This document shows positions 1-7,014 of a DNA stretch of 7,072 bases, in pieces. This DNA comes from CAG-307 sp964524125 (lineage in GTDB: Bacteria; Bacillota_I; Bacilli_A; Acholeplasmatales; Anaeroplasmataceae), in NCBI GenBank assembly GCA_964524125.1, contig CAZGBY010000062.1, forward strand, positions 1-7,072, in the 5' to 3' direction. Both the position numbers and the translations under genes were made by a program. Numbering within the stretch: position 1 is the stretch's first letter; each line of letters starts with the position of its first letter. The notes below the pieces were generated by a model. The model worked only from the letters and a program-made list of their open reading frames with translations. It ran no database searches and was not told the DNA's origin.

Positions 1-10
1 TTTTTTCTCA

Positions 11-93
11 AATTGGAAAAAAACATTCAGTAAAGTGCACTTTACATTGTTGTTTTTAAATCACATTTTTTCACATAATTCTAATTGGAAAAA
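11..93. repeat. Spaced 11-bp direct repeat AATTGGAAAAA
   Basis: The string AATTGGAAAAA occurs at 11-21 and again at 83-93, 72 bp apart, which is close to seven helical turns. The second copy ends just before the TTGACA -35 box at 95-100, where an A-tract could act as an UP element or regulator site. Between the copies, TCACAT also occurs twice, at 61-66 and 71-76. The repeats are seen directly. Any regulatory role is inference, and short A-rich repeats can arise by chance in such AT-rich DNA. Confidence 0.35.
30..45. promoter_or_regulatory. 16-bp perfect palindrome, possible operator
   Basis: GTAAAGTGCACTTTAC is identical to its own reverse complement over all 16 bases; the symmetry stops at positions 29 and 46. 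It lies 50 bp upstream of the lipoprotein -35 box, a plausible place for a dimeric activator or repressor. As RNA it could instead form a 6-bp stem with a TGCA loop, followed after a few bases by a T-rich stretch, so it may be a weak terminator of a gene lying left of the window. The sequence alone does not separate these readings. Confidence 0.4.
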
Positions 94-94
94 G

Positions 95-125
95 TTGACA
101 AAATATGCGGGGGGGGGGTTAAAAT
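95..125 (+). promoter_or_regulatory. Lipoprotein promoter with poly-G spacer
   Basis: A perfect -35 hexamer TTGACA lies at 95-100. The best -10 is TAAAAT at 120-125 (5 of 6 matches to TATAAT), separated by 19 bp. The spacer consists of eight bases, ten G and one T. A poorer -10, TTAAAA at 119-124, would give 18 bp. Transcription would start near 132, giving a 5' leader of about 140 nt. Spacing to TAAAAT equals the number of G plus nine, so eight G would give the ideal 17 bp. The boxes and their spacing are seen directly; promoter activity is inferred. Confidence 0.6.
109..118 (+). repeat. Poly-G tract (G10) inside promoter spacer
   Basis: Ten consecutive G at 109-118 are wholly inside the spacer between TTGACA and TAAAAT. 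No other G run in the window exceeds four, and in sequence this AT-rich a G10 run is very unlikely by chance. Mononucleotide G or C tracts of this length are slippage hot spots, and in promoter spacers they are known phase-variation switches (Neisseria meningitidis porA poly-G, opc poly-C). The exact length in the assembled sequence may be a consensus of a mixed population or carry sequencing error. Confidence 0.9.
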
Positions 126-145
126 TTTAATGTAAATTGGTGATT

Positions 146-173
146 TTGTAAAAACTTGTAATATTTTTATATT
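146..173 (+). promoter_or_regulatory. Possible second, downstream promoter
   Basis: TTGTAA at 146-151 (4 of 6) and TATATT at 168-173 (5 of 6) are 16 bp apart and could give basal transcription of the lipoprotein independent of the G tract. Matches this good are common in AT-rich DNA, so this is a weak call, included because it bears on whether the poly-G can switch expression. Confidence 0.22.
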
Positions 174-258
174 TTAAGTAAGTTTTGATTAAAGTAAAAC
201 GAGTAATGATATTTTTCTATAACAAGGATTTGCAAAATTCAATTTAACATTCCAAATC

Positions 259-265
259 AAGGAGG
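259..265 (+). promoter_or_regulatory. Shine-Dalgarno site for lipoprotein
   Basis: AAGGAGG is complementary to the 3' end of 16S rRNA and ends 6 nt before the ATG at 272. It fixes that start codon and suggests efficient translation once the message is made, so control is more likely at transcription. Confidence 0.9.
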
Positions 266-271
266 AAAACT

Positions 272-3200
272 ATGAAAAAGAAAATTTTATATGGAGCTTT
301 AGGACTAGCAACTGTATTAGTTCCTTTAGCAAGTTGTAAAGACGAAGAAGAACCTACAACACCTGTTGAATCAACAGGAACACAAGAATATGGAAAGTAT
401 GATGTAGCTTTAGGTAAACCAATGATGCTTTATCATTATGATGAGGGAGCAGAATTTTATTGGGCACCAGTTGAAGGGGCAAAGGGATATGTTGCTAAAA
501 TAGATAATGGCACACCATTTGGAATTGGCAATCCTATTTATGAAAGCGACGAAGGAAAAATGTGTGTTTATGTTCAAAACCTAGATAATTTATCAGTTGG
601 TGAACATAAAATTAGCTTTGCGGCTTATGATGAAAAAGATAATTTATCAGATTGGACAGATTCTTATACATTCTATGTAGAAGATAAGACTATAACTTTA
701 TCAAGACCTACATTATATTCAGGACTAAGTGTACGTTCAGATGAAGAATTTGATTCAGTTACATATGATTTTGGTAATAATATTAAATTAACAATTGATG
801 TTAATGGAAGTTCATATTATTCTTTAAATAAAGACGATCTTGAAAAAGTTGATGGACTTGTTGATGGACAAAGTTATGTAGTTAAATGTACTATTAAAAA
901 AGGTAATGTTGAAAGTCAAGTTTCTAATCCAGTTACTTATAAATATTCTAAATCATATTATAATCAATCTGTTAATACTTATACAGATGGTCAAACATTT
1001 AAATTTGAAGAAGAATTAGAGGCACCAACTTTAACTGTAAAGGTTAATGATAAAGAATATATAATAAATACTAATTCTTCAATTTCTGAATTTGATGTAA
1101 TTGATTTACTTTATGAAATTGTAGAAGAAAAATTAGCAACTACAGCTGAATTATTATCTGCTGAAGAAATTAAAGTTTCTGTTAAAGTTAATTATGATTC
1201 ACAACATTATTCTGAAGGTACTTATTCAGAAGAAATAATATTTGATCAAACTCAATTTCAAGATTTCGAATTCTTCTTGACTTTATATGAAGAAATCGAA
1301 TATGAATTTGACGATAATAAATTAAGCCTTGCATGGGGTGCGTCAGAAATAGCTGAATATGGCTATGACGGTTTTGTAACTTTTACAGCTACAAAGGACG
1401 ATGGTACAGAAGTAGATATTACACAAAGTGCAATTAAAGGTGAAATTGGCTCTATAGATTGCACTGATGCTGAAGTTATTCATTTGAAAGTTACTTATAC
1501 AAGAGCTGGTTATACAAATTCTAAAGTAATTGATATTGAAGTTCCAACAAAAGAAACTGTATCTATTAGTAAAGTAACATTAGGTACTACTTCAATTGCT
1601 TGGAATACTTCATCTTCTGATTATGATTATTTTGAAGTTGAAATTAAGAATGCTTCAAAAACAGTTAAGTGTACAACACTAAATAAATCTTTAAGCTATG
1701 ATGAATTCTCATTAACAGGTGATTTAGCAATTACAGTATACGCTGTTAAGAACAACGAAAGAATTGAAGATTCTAAATCTTTAACAATTAATGTAACAAG
1801 AAAATCTGCACCAGGATCTTTATCTGTTAGTAAAGGTTATGTAACTTTAAATGAAGGTCAAGTACTTGTTGTAGATGGAACAGTTCATGAATATAATAAA
1901 AATTATAGTAGTTATAATAAAATTAATATTGCAAATGCTTCAAATGTTAGTTCATATTATATGGGAGATTATATTTATAGTATTAGAAGTGAAGCTACTA
2001 ATTATGTAATTGATAGAATATCTAATTTTGATTATAAGATTGAAGATGGTAAATACCTTGTGCTTGAAGGATATGATATTTCTAACTTGATTAGTTCTTA
2101 TTATGAAGCTTATTTAGATGATAATAACAGATTTGACTTATCAGCATATTATCGTAATACTGGTAATAGATATTTAAATATTTCAGGTTCTGATATAACA
2201 AATCTTTCTCCAACAAGTAAGAACACTGTAATATCAGGAGGAATTTCATTTAGTGTAACACCTGATGTTGATATTACTAATGATTATACAAAAGAAACTA
2301 CATCTCTTAAATTTGAAGCTAGTTCAATTTATGATGGCAAATATGAAATCATTATAGAAAAATATAATGAAGATAAAGATGAATATGAAGAATTTAAGAC
2401 AGAAAAGATAGATTCAACATCTTATTCATTATCATCACTTGAAAAAGGTAAATACAAGATTTATGTTGGTACAATAGGTAATGGTTATGTTGTATCAGGA
2501 GATAAAGATTATATTTATTATATTGTAAATGAAGATAAAGTAGTTGATGATATTGAAATTAAACGTTATAGTAGTAATTCTTATTATACTTATACATATG
2601 TTAATTTCTTAGAAACTTCTTTAGTTTATGACTATTATTTAACATATAAAAATGGAACTTATACATATCATGATAATGGTACTGCTTATTCAGGATACTA
2701 TATGATTGATTATCAAAATGCCACTTCAGTAGAATTAAGTGCAGCAAATGATAATTCTCAATATCTATATAGATATTTACCTGAGGTTACATTATCACTA
2801 ACAAGCAAGGGTTATGATAATTATTATGGAAAATATTGTTATGATGTGACAGGTTATACAGTTGATGATGCTTATTATTTGGAAAGACATGGGTCATCAT
2901 CTTATTCATATCATTATGTTTTAGGAGCTAAGTATGAAAAAGATGATGTAATATACGACGTTACAACAGCACAAACTGTTACAATTAAAGAAGCGGAAGG
3001 TGAAAATCCAGCTGAGACTATTGATTTCATATCAATTCCTGTGACTGGTCTTACTTCAACAACTATTGATTATAATAAATATTATGTAAATTATTATAAT
3101 AGTTATAATCCTTATGATATTAATTATATAATAATAGATAAAGAAGAAACTAAGTTGGCTACATACTTAAATAAAGTTACTAAATTTACAAGTGTTGATT

Positions 3201-3967
3201 ATGTTTGGAAATATCAAAAGGTATCTTCTGGAGAAACTGTTGATAATAATTGGTATAAGTTAACTGATGATGTTACACTTGATCAAATTTCAAGCCTTAA
3301 GGTTGTAGAACATTATGAAGAATATAAAGCAACTTGGTATACTAATGTTTCTGAAGAAAAAGAATGTACTGTTAAATTATATAATTCAGGTAAGGCAATT
3401 ATTAATTATAATTCAAACGGTTATACAATTGAAACAGGTTTAACTTCTAATAATAATGTAAATGGTACATGTAAATGGGGTTATATTGACGAAGCTAAAG
3501 GTATTATCTATATTCAAATTGAAGATAATAAGAAAATTTATCAATTAGATAAAGTTTCTGGTCAAATTAGTATTTATCAAGCTACAAAAGAAGAAAATTC
3601 AACTACTTATTCTTTAGACGAACAATTTGTCAACGAACTATTAGAATGGGTAAGACAAGAAGTTGATACAACAACTGAATATAAAGAATTTGAAGAATAT
3701 GTCAATGAAGTTAAAGAAAATGTTAAATTTGTAATATGTGGTGACTATATTTTAAGATATTATAATGATGAAATAATGGAAGTATTATTAAAGTCTGAAT
3801 TAACCACTATAACTTTTGAAGATATTAGTTCTGAAGATATTAGTTTTGAAGGTTTCGGTGATGAAATTGACTGTATATGCATCCCATATTACGATTCATA
3901 TTCTACTGATTTAATATATGTCCTATTTGGAACAAATGGAAAATATATTTTCATGGGAAGTATGTAA
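272..3967 (+). CDS. Large secreted lipoprotein, Fn3-like and Tyr-rich
   Basis: This 1231-residue protein is predicted to be lipid-anchored on the outer face of the membrane. Residues 1-22 form a lipoprotein signal: KKK, a hydrophobic segment (about 5-18), then lipobox Leu-Ala-Ser-Cys with the lipidated Cys22, followed by an acidic, Thr/Pro-containing linker (24-35). Beta-rich, Fn3-like modules can be guessed at about 46-137, 335-425 and 428-510; in several a strand ends in a Trp (for example YWAP at 63-66, LAWG at 353-356, IAWN at 442-445). The middle is unusually tyrosine-rich, with 30 Tyr in residues 761-890. Residues about 1030-1105 look like a further compact beta domain, and 1115-1150 look helical. 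I see no enzyme motif, LPXTG anchor or second membrane segment. Adhesin, ligand-binding or surface-shield roles are possible but unproven. It is transcribed alone, between the poly-G promoter and a terminator. The reading frame and lipoprotein call are secure; the modules are inference. Confidence 0.9.
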   Translation: MKKKILYGALGLATVLVPLASCKDEEEPTTPVESTGTQEYGKYDVALGKPMMLYHYDEGAEFYWAPVEGAKGYVAKIDNGTPFGIGNPIYESDEGKMCVYVQNLDNLSVGEHKISFAAYDEKDNLSDWTDSYTFYVEDKTITLSRPTLYSGLSVRSDEEFDSVTYDFGNNIKLTIDVNGSSYYSLNKDDLEKVDGLVDGQSYVVKCTIKKGNVESQVSNPVTYKYSKSYYNQSVNTYTDGQTFKFEEELEAPTLTVKVNDKEYIINTNSSISEFDVIDLLYEIVEEKLATTAELLSAEEIKVSVKVNYDSQHYSEGTYSEEIIFDQTQFQDFEFFLTLYEEIEYEFDDNKLSLAWGASEIAEYGYDGFVTFTATKDDGTEVDITQSAIKGEIGSIDCTDAEVIHLKVTYTRAGYTNSKVIDIEVPTKETVSISKVTLGTTSIAWNTSSSDYDYFEVEIKNASKTVKCTTLNKSLSYDEFSLTGDLAITVYAVKNNERIEDSKSLTINVTRKSAPGSLSVSKGYVTLNEGQVLVVDGTVHEYNKNYSSYNKINIANASNVSSYYMGDYIYSIRSEATNYVIDRISNFDYKIEDGKYLVLEGYDISNLISSYYEAYLDDNNRFDLSAYYRNTGNRYLNISGSDITNLSPTSKNTVISGGISFSVTPDVDITNDYTKETTSLKFEASSIYDGKYEIIIEKYNEDKDEYEEFKTEKIDSTSYSLSSLEKGKYKIYVGTIGNGYVVSGDKDYIYYIVNEDKVVDDIEIKRYSSNSYYTYTYVNFLETSLVYDYYLTYKNGTYTYHDNGTAYSGYYMIDYQNATSVELSAANDNSQYLYRYLPEVTLSLTSKGYDNYYGKYCYDVTGYTVDDAYYLERHGSSSYSYHYVLGAKYEKDDVIYDVTTAQTVTIKEAEGENPAETIDFISIPVTGLTSTTIDYNKYYVNYYNSYNPYDINYIIIDKEETKLATYLNKVTKFTSVDYVWKYQKVSSGETVDNNWYKLTDDVTLDQISSLKVVEHYEEYKATWYTNVSEEKECTVKLYNSGKAIINYNSNGYTIETGLTSNNNVNGTCKWGYIDEAKGIIYIQIEDNKKIYQLDKVSGQISIYQATKEENSTTYSLDEQFVNELLEWVRQEVDTTTEYKEFEEYVNEVKENVKFVICGDYILRYYNDEIMEVLLKSELTTITFEDISSEDISFEGFGDEIDCICIPYYDSYSTDLIYVLFGTNGKYIFMGSM
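3818..3847 (+). repeat. In-frame 15-bp tandem repeat (2 copies)
   Basis: GAAGATATTAGTTCT (3818-3832) is followed directly by GAAGATATTAGTTTT (3833-3847), differing at one base, with a partial third copy (GAAGG). It encodes Glu-Asp-Ile-Ser-Ser then Glu-Asp-Ile-Ser-Phe near the lipoprotein C-terminus. Because the unit is 15 bp, copy changes would add or remove five residues without a frameshift. It is probably a local duplication. Confidence 0.6.
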
Positions 3968-4001
3968 TTTATTAAAAAAAATTATAAAAACTAATTAATT
4001 T

Positions 4002-4032
4002 GCGTCACCTCACTAGTTGAGGTGATGTTTTT
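4002..4032 (+). terminator. Rho-independent terminator after lipoprotein gene
   Basis: The arm at 4003-4012 (CGTCACCTCA) pairs with 4018-4027 (TGAGGTGATG), ten pairs including one G-U, around a 5-nt loop (4013-4017). Five T follow at 4028-4032. The hairpin lies 35 nt after the lipoprotein stop and separates that gene from the downstream operon. The A-rich stretch to its left (eight A at 3974-3981) is separated by about 20 bases, so two-way action is only weakly suggested. Confidence 0.9.
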
Positions 4033-4051
4033 ACATTGTATTAACTTTTTC

Positions 4052-4080
4052 TTTATAAAATAATCTAAATATAGTATAAT
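4052..4080 (+). promoter_or_regulatory. Promoter of the two-gene operon
   Basis: A consensus -10 TATAAT lies at 4075-4080, with TTTATA at 4052-4057 as -35 (4 of 6) and a 17-bp spacer. Transcription would start near 4087, leaving a short leader of about 22 nt. TTACAT (4031-4036) with TATAAA (4054-4059), also 17 bp apart, is an alternative, but it overlaps the end of the terminator. Confidence 0.6.
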
Positions 4081-4096
4081 AAATTGTAAATAAATT

Positions 4097-4100
4097 GGAG
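4097..4100 (+). promoter_or_regulatory. Ribosome binding site for 668-residue protein
   Basis: GGAG ends 8 nt before the ATG at 4109 and supports that start. It is shorter than the lipoprotein site, implying more modest translation. Confidence 0.7.
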
Positions 4101-4108
4101 TTGATACT

Positions 4109-6115
4109 ATGATAAAATGCTTTTTATATCAAATGAATGAAAAGAATAAAAGAGTAATTACAGGACTTATTGAAAATGATGATTATCAAGAATTTGATTC
4201 TTTATATGAATACCCTATGATATTAGAAGATTCATATATTCTTGAGGGAAAAGATAACAAGATATCAAATTTTGGAAAACAATATTATGCAATTACTGAA
4301 CTTGATTCTATTAATTATTTAAATCTAAATGATTTTATGTTAAAAGTTAAATTAAACTTAACTAATAACGTTGCATTTGCGTCAACATTATCTAAAGATA
4401 TGTTAATGTCAATACTTGAAAATACTAATTATTTTAATTACGATACTGAGTATGAATACATAGATTCAGGTATGACATTATGTCAAGATAAAGACTATAA
4501 AGATTATTTTGATGGATGGTTTAGAAATGTTACAGATGATGTATATATTATGCTAAATAACATGAGATACCCTCTTTATATAGGAAAAGAAAATAATCAA
4601 TATATTTTAACAGATGATTTTAAAAATGCATTTAGAGTATCTAAAAAAGAGTGTAGAAATCTATTAATTGCAAATGGTTTTATAGACACAACAATGCGTA
4701 AGAAACAAGTTTCTTTTTCTCACTATAATTGTTTTGAATGTAAAAACCAATATGGATTTGCTGGTGAAAATAGTTTTTATGTATCATACAATAATGACAC
4801 ATTAAAAATATCTAAAAACTTTAAACCAACAACTGAATGGAGATTAATTTCTGATGAGGTAAGAGCTAAAGTTTTAAGAGATATATGTTATAAGAATAAA
4901 AAAGGTCCATCTGGTAATAAATTAATATTTAAAGTAAACAATAAATATTGTAATGAATCACAACCTGGTGTTTATGAACTTACAGAAGACGCAACTTTAT
5001 CTACACCTTTTGATACTAATTTAATTGATGTATTAAAAGTCGCATTTAAGATTTATTTATCAGAGCCTAAATATGAAGCATTTAAACGTTCTAGTTATGC
5101 TCTTTATAATAATAATGGTACATATATATTGTCAAATGATAAATTGGAATATCCTTCTAAATTAATATCTGATAATATTGCAAATAAGTTTTATTTAGGA
5201 TTAGGAGATACTAATATAAATGCTATTGCTAAATGTAAGAAAGGTTATATTGATTTAAATATTCTATCTTCTAATTCATTTAAAATAGAATATAAAAATA
5301 GTGCGTATGATATTAAAGCTCAATCTATAAAATTACTTCAATCATTAGAAGGCTTACTTGATTTAAAGATTAATATCATAGAACCTCAACCAATAGATAT
5401 ATATCAAGATAATAATTATGTATGTAAAATAGATAAACCATTATCTTGCTTAGATTCTTATTATTTACTTCAAGAAGAGGTATATAAGTCTAATATTAGA
5501 TTAAATGATAATATAAATATTTCTGAAATTAAAACAGAATCAGATAAAGGTGCACTTGAATACTTAACTAGATTTTATCTTAAATCTTCACTTGATACTA
5601 ATACTATTTTTTCTATGATTTTAAAGAAAGAAAATATTAATAATTGTTTAATACTTGGTAATACAACGGGTGCTGATTTAGTTGGTATTTCTAATGCTTT
5701 ATATGATAATAATAAATCTCTAGATTTAACTATTATAGAAAATATTAAATGGGGATTTAGACCCAAAACATTTATTTATAATAAATTAAATATTATAAAA
5801 TCTATTAGAATGCCTATTTTATCTTTAAATAAAAATGATTTAAATTATGATTTGATATTTATATCTCGTAGTTTTAAAGATGAAGAAGAACTAAATATTT
5901 TACTTAATAATTTAAAGAATGAAAATAAGAAGACTGTTATAGTTATTACAGGTATTTGTAATTATTTTAATGAAATTAATATTTCAACACGTAAACATTT
6001 AAAAACTAAAAAATTAAATGGCAATATATATAATTCTATTTTAGATAGTAACTTGACATATGTATCTATTTTACATGTTGGTTTTGGTAAAATTAAAGAT
6101 GTATTAAAGAAGTAA
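4109..6115 (+). CDS. Unknown protein, degenerate methyltransferase-like C-terminus
   Basis: I do not recognise this 668-residue protein as a whole. It has no signal peptide and no convincing membrane span, so it is probably cytoplasmic. Residues 1-480 carry no motif I can name apart from a Cys-Phe-Glu-Cys pair at 208-211 with His205 nearby. About 510-665 reads like a Rossmann-type SAM methyltransferase core. CLILGNTTG at 513-521 sits where motif I should be (Gly517 and Gly521 kept, the middle Gly replaced by Thr519, the usual preceding acidic residue absent). Glu544 ends the next strand, as the ribose-binding acid does, and YDLIFISRS at 580-588 resembles the motif at strand 4. Later strands lie at about 608-615 and 650-657. 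The degenerate motif I leaves activity uncertain; it may bind something other than SAM or be structural. It is first in an operon with an RluA-type synthase whose ATG begins one base after this stop, which hints at an RNA-related role but does not show it. Confidence 0.85.
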   Translation: MIKCFLYQMNEKNKRVITGLIENDDYQEFDSLYEYPMILEDSYILEGKDNKISNFGKQYYAITELDSINYLNLNDFMLKVKLNLTNNVAFASTLSKDMLMSILENTNYFNYDTEYEYIDSGMTLCQDKDYKDYFDGWFRNVTDDVYIMLNNMRYPLYIGKENNQYILTDDFKNAFRVSKKECRNLLIANGFIDTTMRKKQVSFSHYNCFECKNQYGFAGENSFYVSYNNDTLKISKNFKPTTEWRLISDEVRAKVLRDICYKNKKGPSGNKLIFKVNNKYCNESQPGVYELTEDATLSTPFDTNLIDVLKVAFKIYLSEPKYEAFKRSSYALYNNNGTYILSNDKLEYPSKLISDNIANKFYLGLGDTNINAIAKCKKGYIDLNILSSNSFKIEYKNSAYDIKAQSIKLLQSLEGLLDLKINIIEPQPIDIYQDNNYVCKIDKPLSCLDSYYLLQEEVYKSNIRLNDNINISEIKTESDKGALEYLTRFYLKSSLDTNTIFSMILKKENINNCLILGNTTGADLVGISNALYDNNKSLDLTIIENIKWGFRPKTFIYNKLNIIKSIRMPILSLNKNDLNYDLIFISRSFKDEEELNILLNNLKNENKKTVIVITGICNYFNEINISTRKHLKTKKLNGNIYNSILDSNLTYVSILHVGFGKIKDVLKK

Positions 6116-6116
6116 T

Positions 6117-6983
6117 ATGGAATATAAATATATAATAACAAAGTTCAATTATCAAGATAGTGTTTTAATGTTTTTAGAATCATTTAATCTTGGTAAAGAA
6201 AAGATTAAATATTATCAAAATAATTTATATATAAACAATATAAAAGTTAAACTTACTGATTCAATATCTATTGGTGATGAACTAAAAATTGTAGATGATA
6301 CCAAACTTGATATTAAACCATTAAATAAACGACTAGATATTTTATATGAAGATGACAATTTATTAATAATAAATAAACCAAACAAAATTCATATTCATTC
6401 TGATGGTAATGAAAATATTGATAATACCCTATCCAATATGGTTGCGAATTATTATATAAAAAAAAGTTTAGATATGCCTGTAAGATATATACATCGTCTA
6501 GATTATGAAACTACAGGTATTATAATATTTGCTAAAGATCCATTGACTATGTCTTATTTATCTTTAAAACTTTTGCATCATGAATTAAGACGTGATTACC
6601 TGGCTTTTGTAGAAGGTAGGATAGAAGAAGACATGATAATAAATAAACCAATTGGTAGAAATAGACATGAATCAAAGAAATACTTAATATCTAAATCAGG
6701 TAAAGAAGCTATTACTCATCTTAAAGTAGAAGAAGTTTATAAAAATAGAACATTAGTTAGATTATCTTTAAAGACTGGACGAACTCATCAAATAAGAGTA
6801 CATTTAACATCAATTGGTCATCCACTCCTTGGGGATACTTTATATGGAGGTAATACTAAATATATTGATAGAGTGGCACTTCATTCTTATTATGTTAATT
6901 TTATAAATCCTATAACTGGTAAAAAGATAGAATTATACTCTAAACTACCTATTGATATGGAAAAAATTAAAAAGTATAAATAA
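6117..6983 (+). CDS. RluA-family pseudouridine synthase
   Basis: This 288-residue protein should isomerise uridine to pseudouridine in rRNA or tRNA, in the cytoplasm. A short S4-like RNA-binding region lies at about 12-58, ending in the typical Gly-Asp-Glu-Leu-Lys-Ile. The catalytic domain follows. HRLDYETTG at 126-134 is the family signature with catalytic Asp129; then RDYLAFVEG (159-167), KPIGR (177-181), TGRTHQIRVH (220-229) and HPLLGDTLYGG (235-245) follow in the canonical order. Length is normal for RluA/RluC/RluD-type enzymes. The target uridine cannot be told from sequence, so no symbol is given. Only one base separates the upstream stop from this ATG (TAATATG), and only a weak purine-rich stretch (AAAGAAG, about 6106-6112) precedes it, so translation probably depends on ribosomes finishing the upstream gene. 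An A8 run lies inside the gene at 6458-6465. Confidence 0.95.
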   Translation: MEYKYIITKFNYQDSVLMFLESFNLGKEKIKYYQNNLYINNIKVKLTDSISIGDELKIVDDTKLDIKPLNKRLDILYEDDNLLIINKPNKIHIHSDGNENIDNTLSNMVANYYIKKSLDMPVRYIHRLDYETTGIIIFAKDPLTMSYLSLKLLHHELRRDYLAFVEGRIEEDMIINKPIGRNRHESKKYLISKSGKEAITHLKVEEVYKNRTLVRLSLKTGRTHQIRVHLTSIGHPLLGDTLYGGNTKYIDRVALHSYYVNFINPITGKKIELYSKLPIDMEKIKKYK

Positions 6984-6990
6984 TAATATA

Positions 6991-7014
6991 GGTTCGGCTA
7001 TTGTCGAACCTTTT
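6991..7014 (+). terminator. Rho-independent terminator of the operon
   Basis: GGTTCG (6991-6996) pairs with CGAACC (7005-7010), extendable by a G-U pair (6997-7004), around a 6-nt loop. Four T follow at 7011-7014. It lies 7 nt after the synthase stop. The stem is solid but the T tract is short, so some read-through is possible. Confidence 0.8.

Noticed and set aside
1..271. Invertible promoter flanked by inverted repeats
   Set aside because: The 11-bp repeats at 11-21 and 83-93 are direct, not inverted. I found no inverted copies flanking the promoter and no recombinase gene in the window.
272..3967. Mycoplasma-type genetic code (TGA as Trp)
   Set aside because: All three reading frames run full length with TGG as Trp and end at TAA, with no sign of in-frame TGA.
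5575..5766. 63-residue open frame on the minus strand
   Set aside because: It lies wholly inside the 668-residue gene, has no ribosome site or known motif, and is best explained as a shadow of the methyltransferase-like coding region.
6458..6465. A8 run inside the pseudouridine synthase gene as a frameshift switch
   Set aside because: Runs of seven or eight A are expected in DNA this AT-rich (others at 17-23 and 3974-3981). The frame is intact, and a conserved RNA-modifying enzyme is not a usual phase-variable target.
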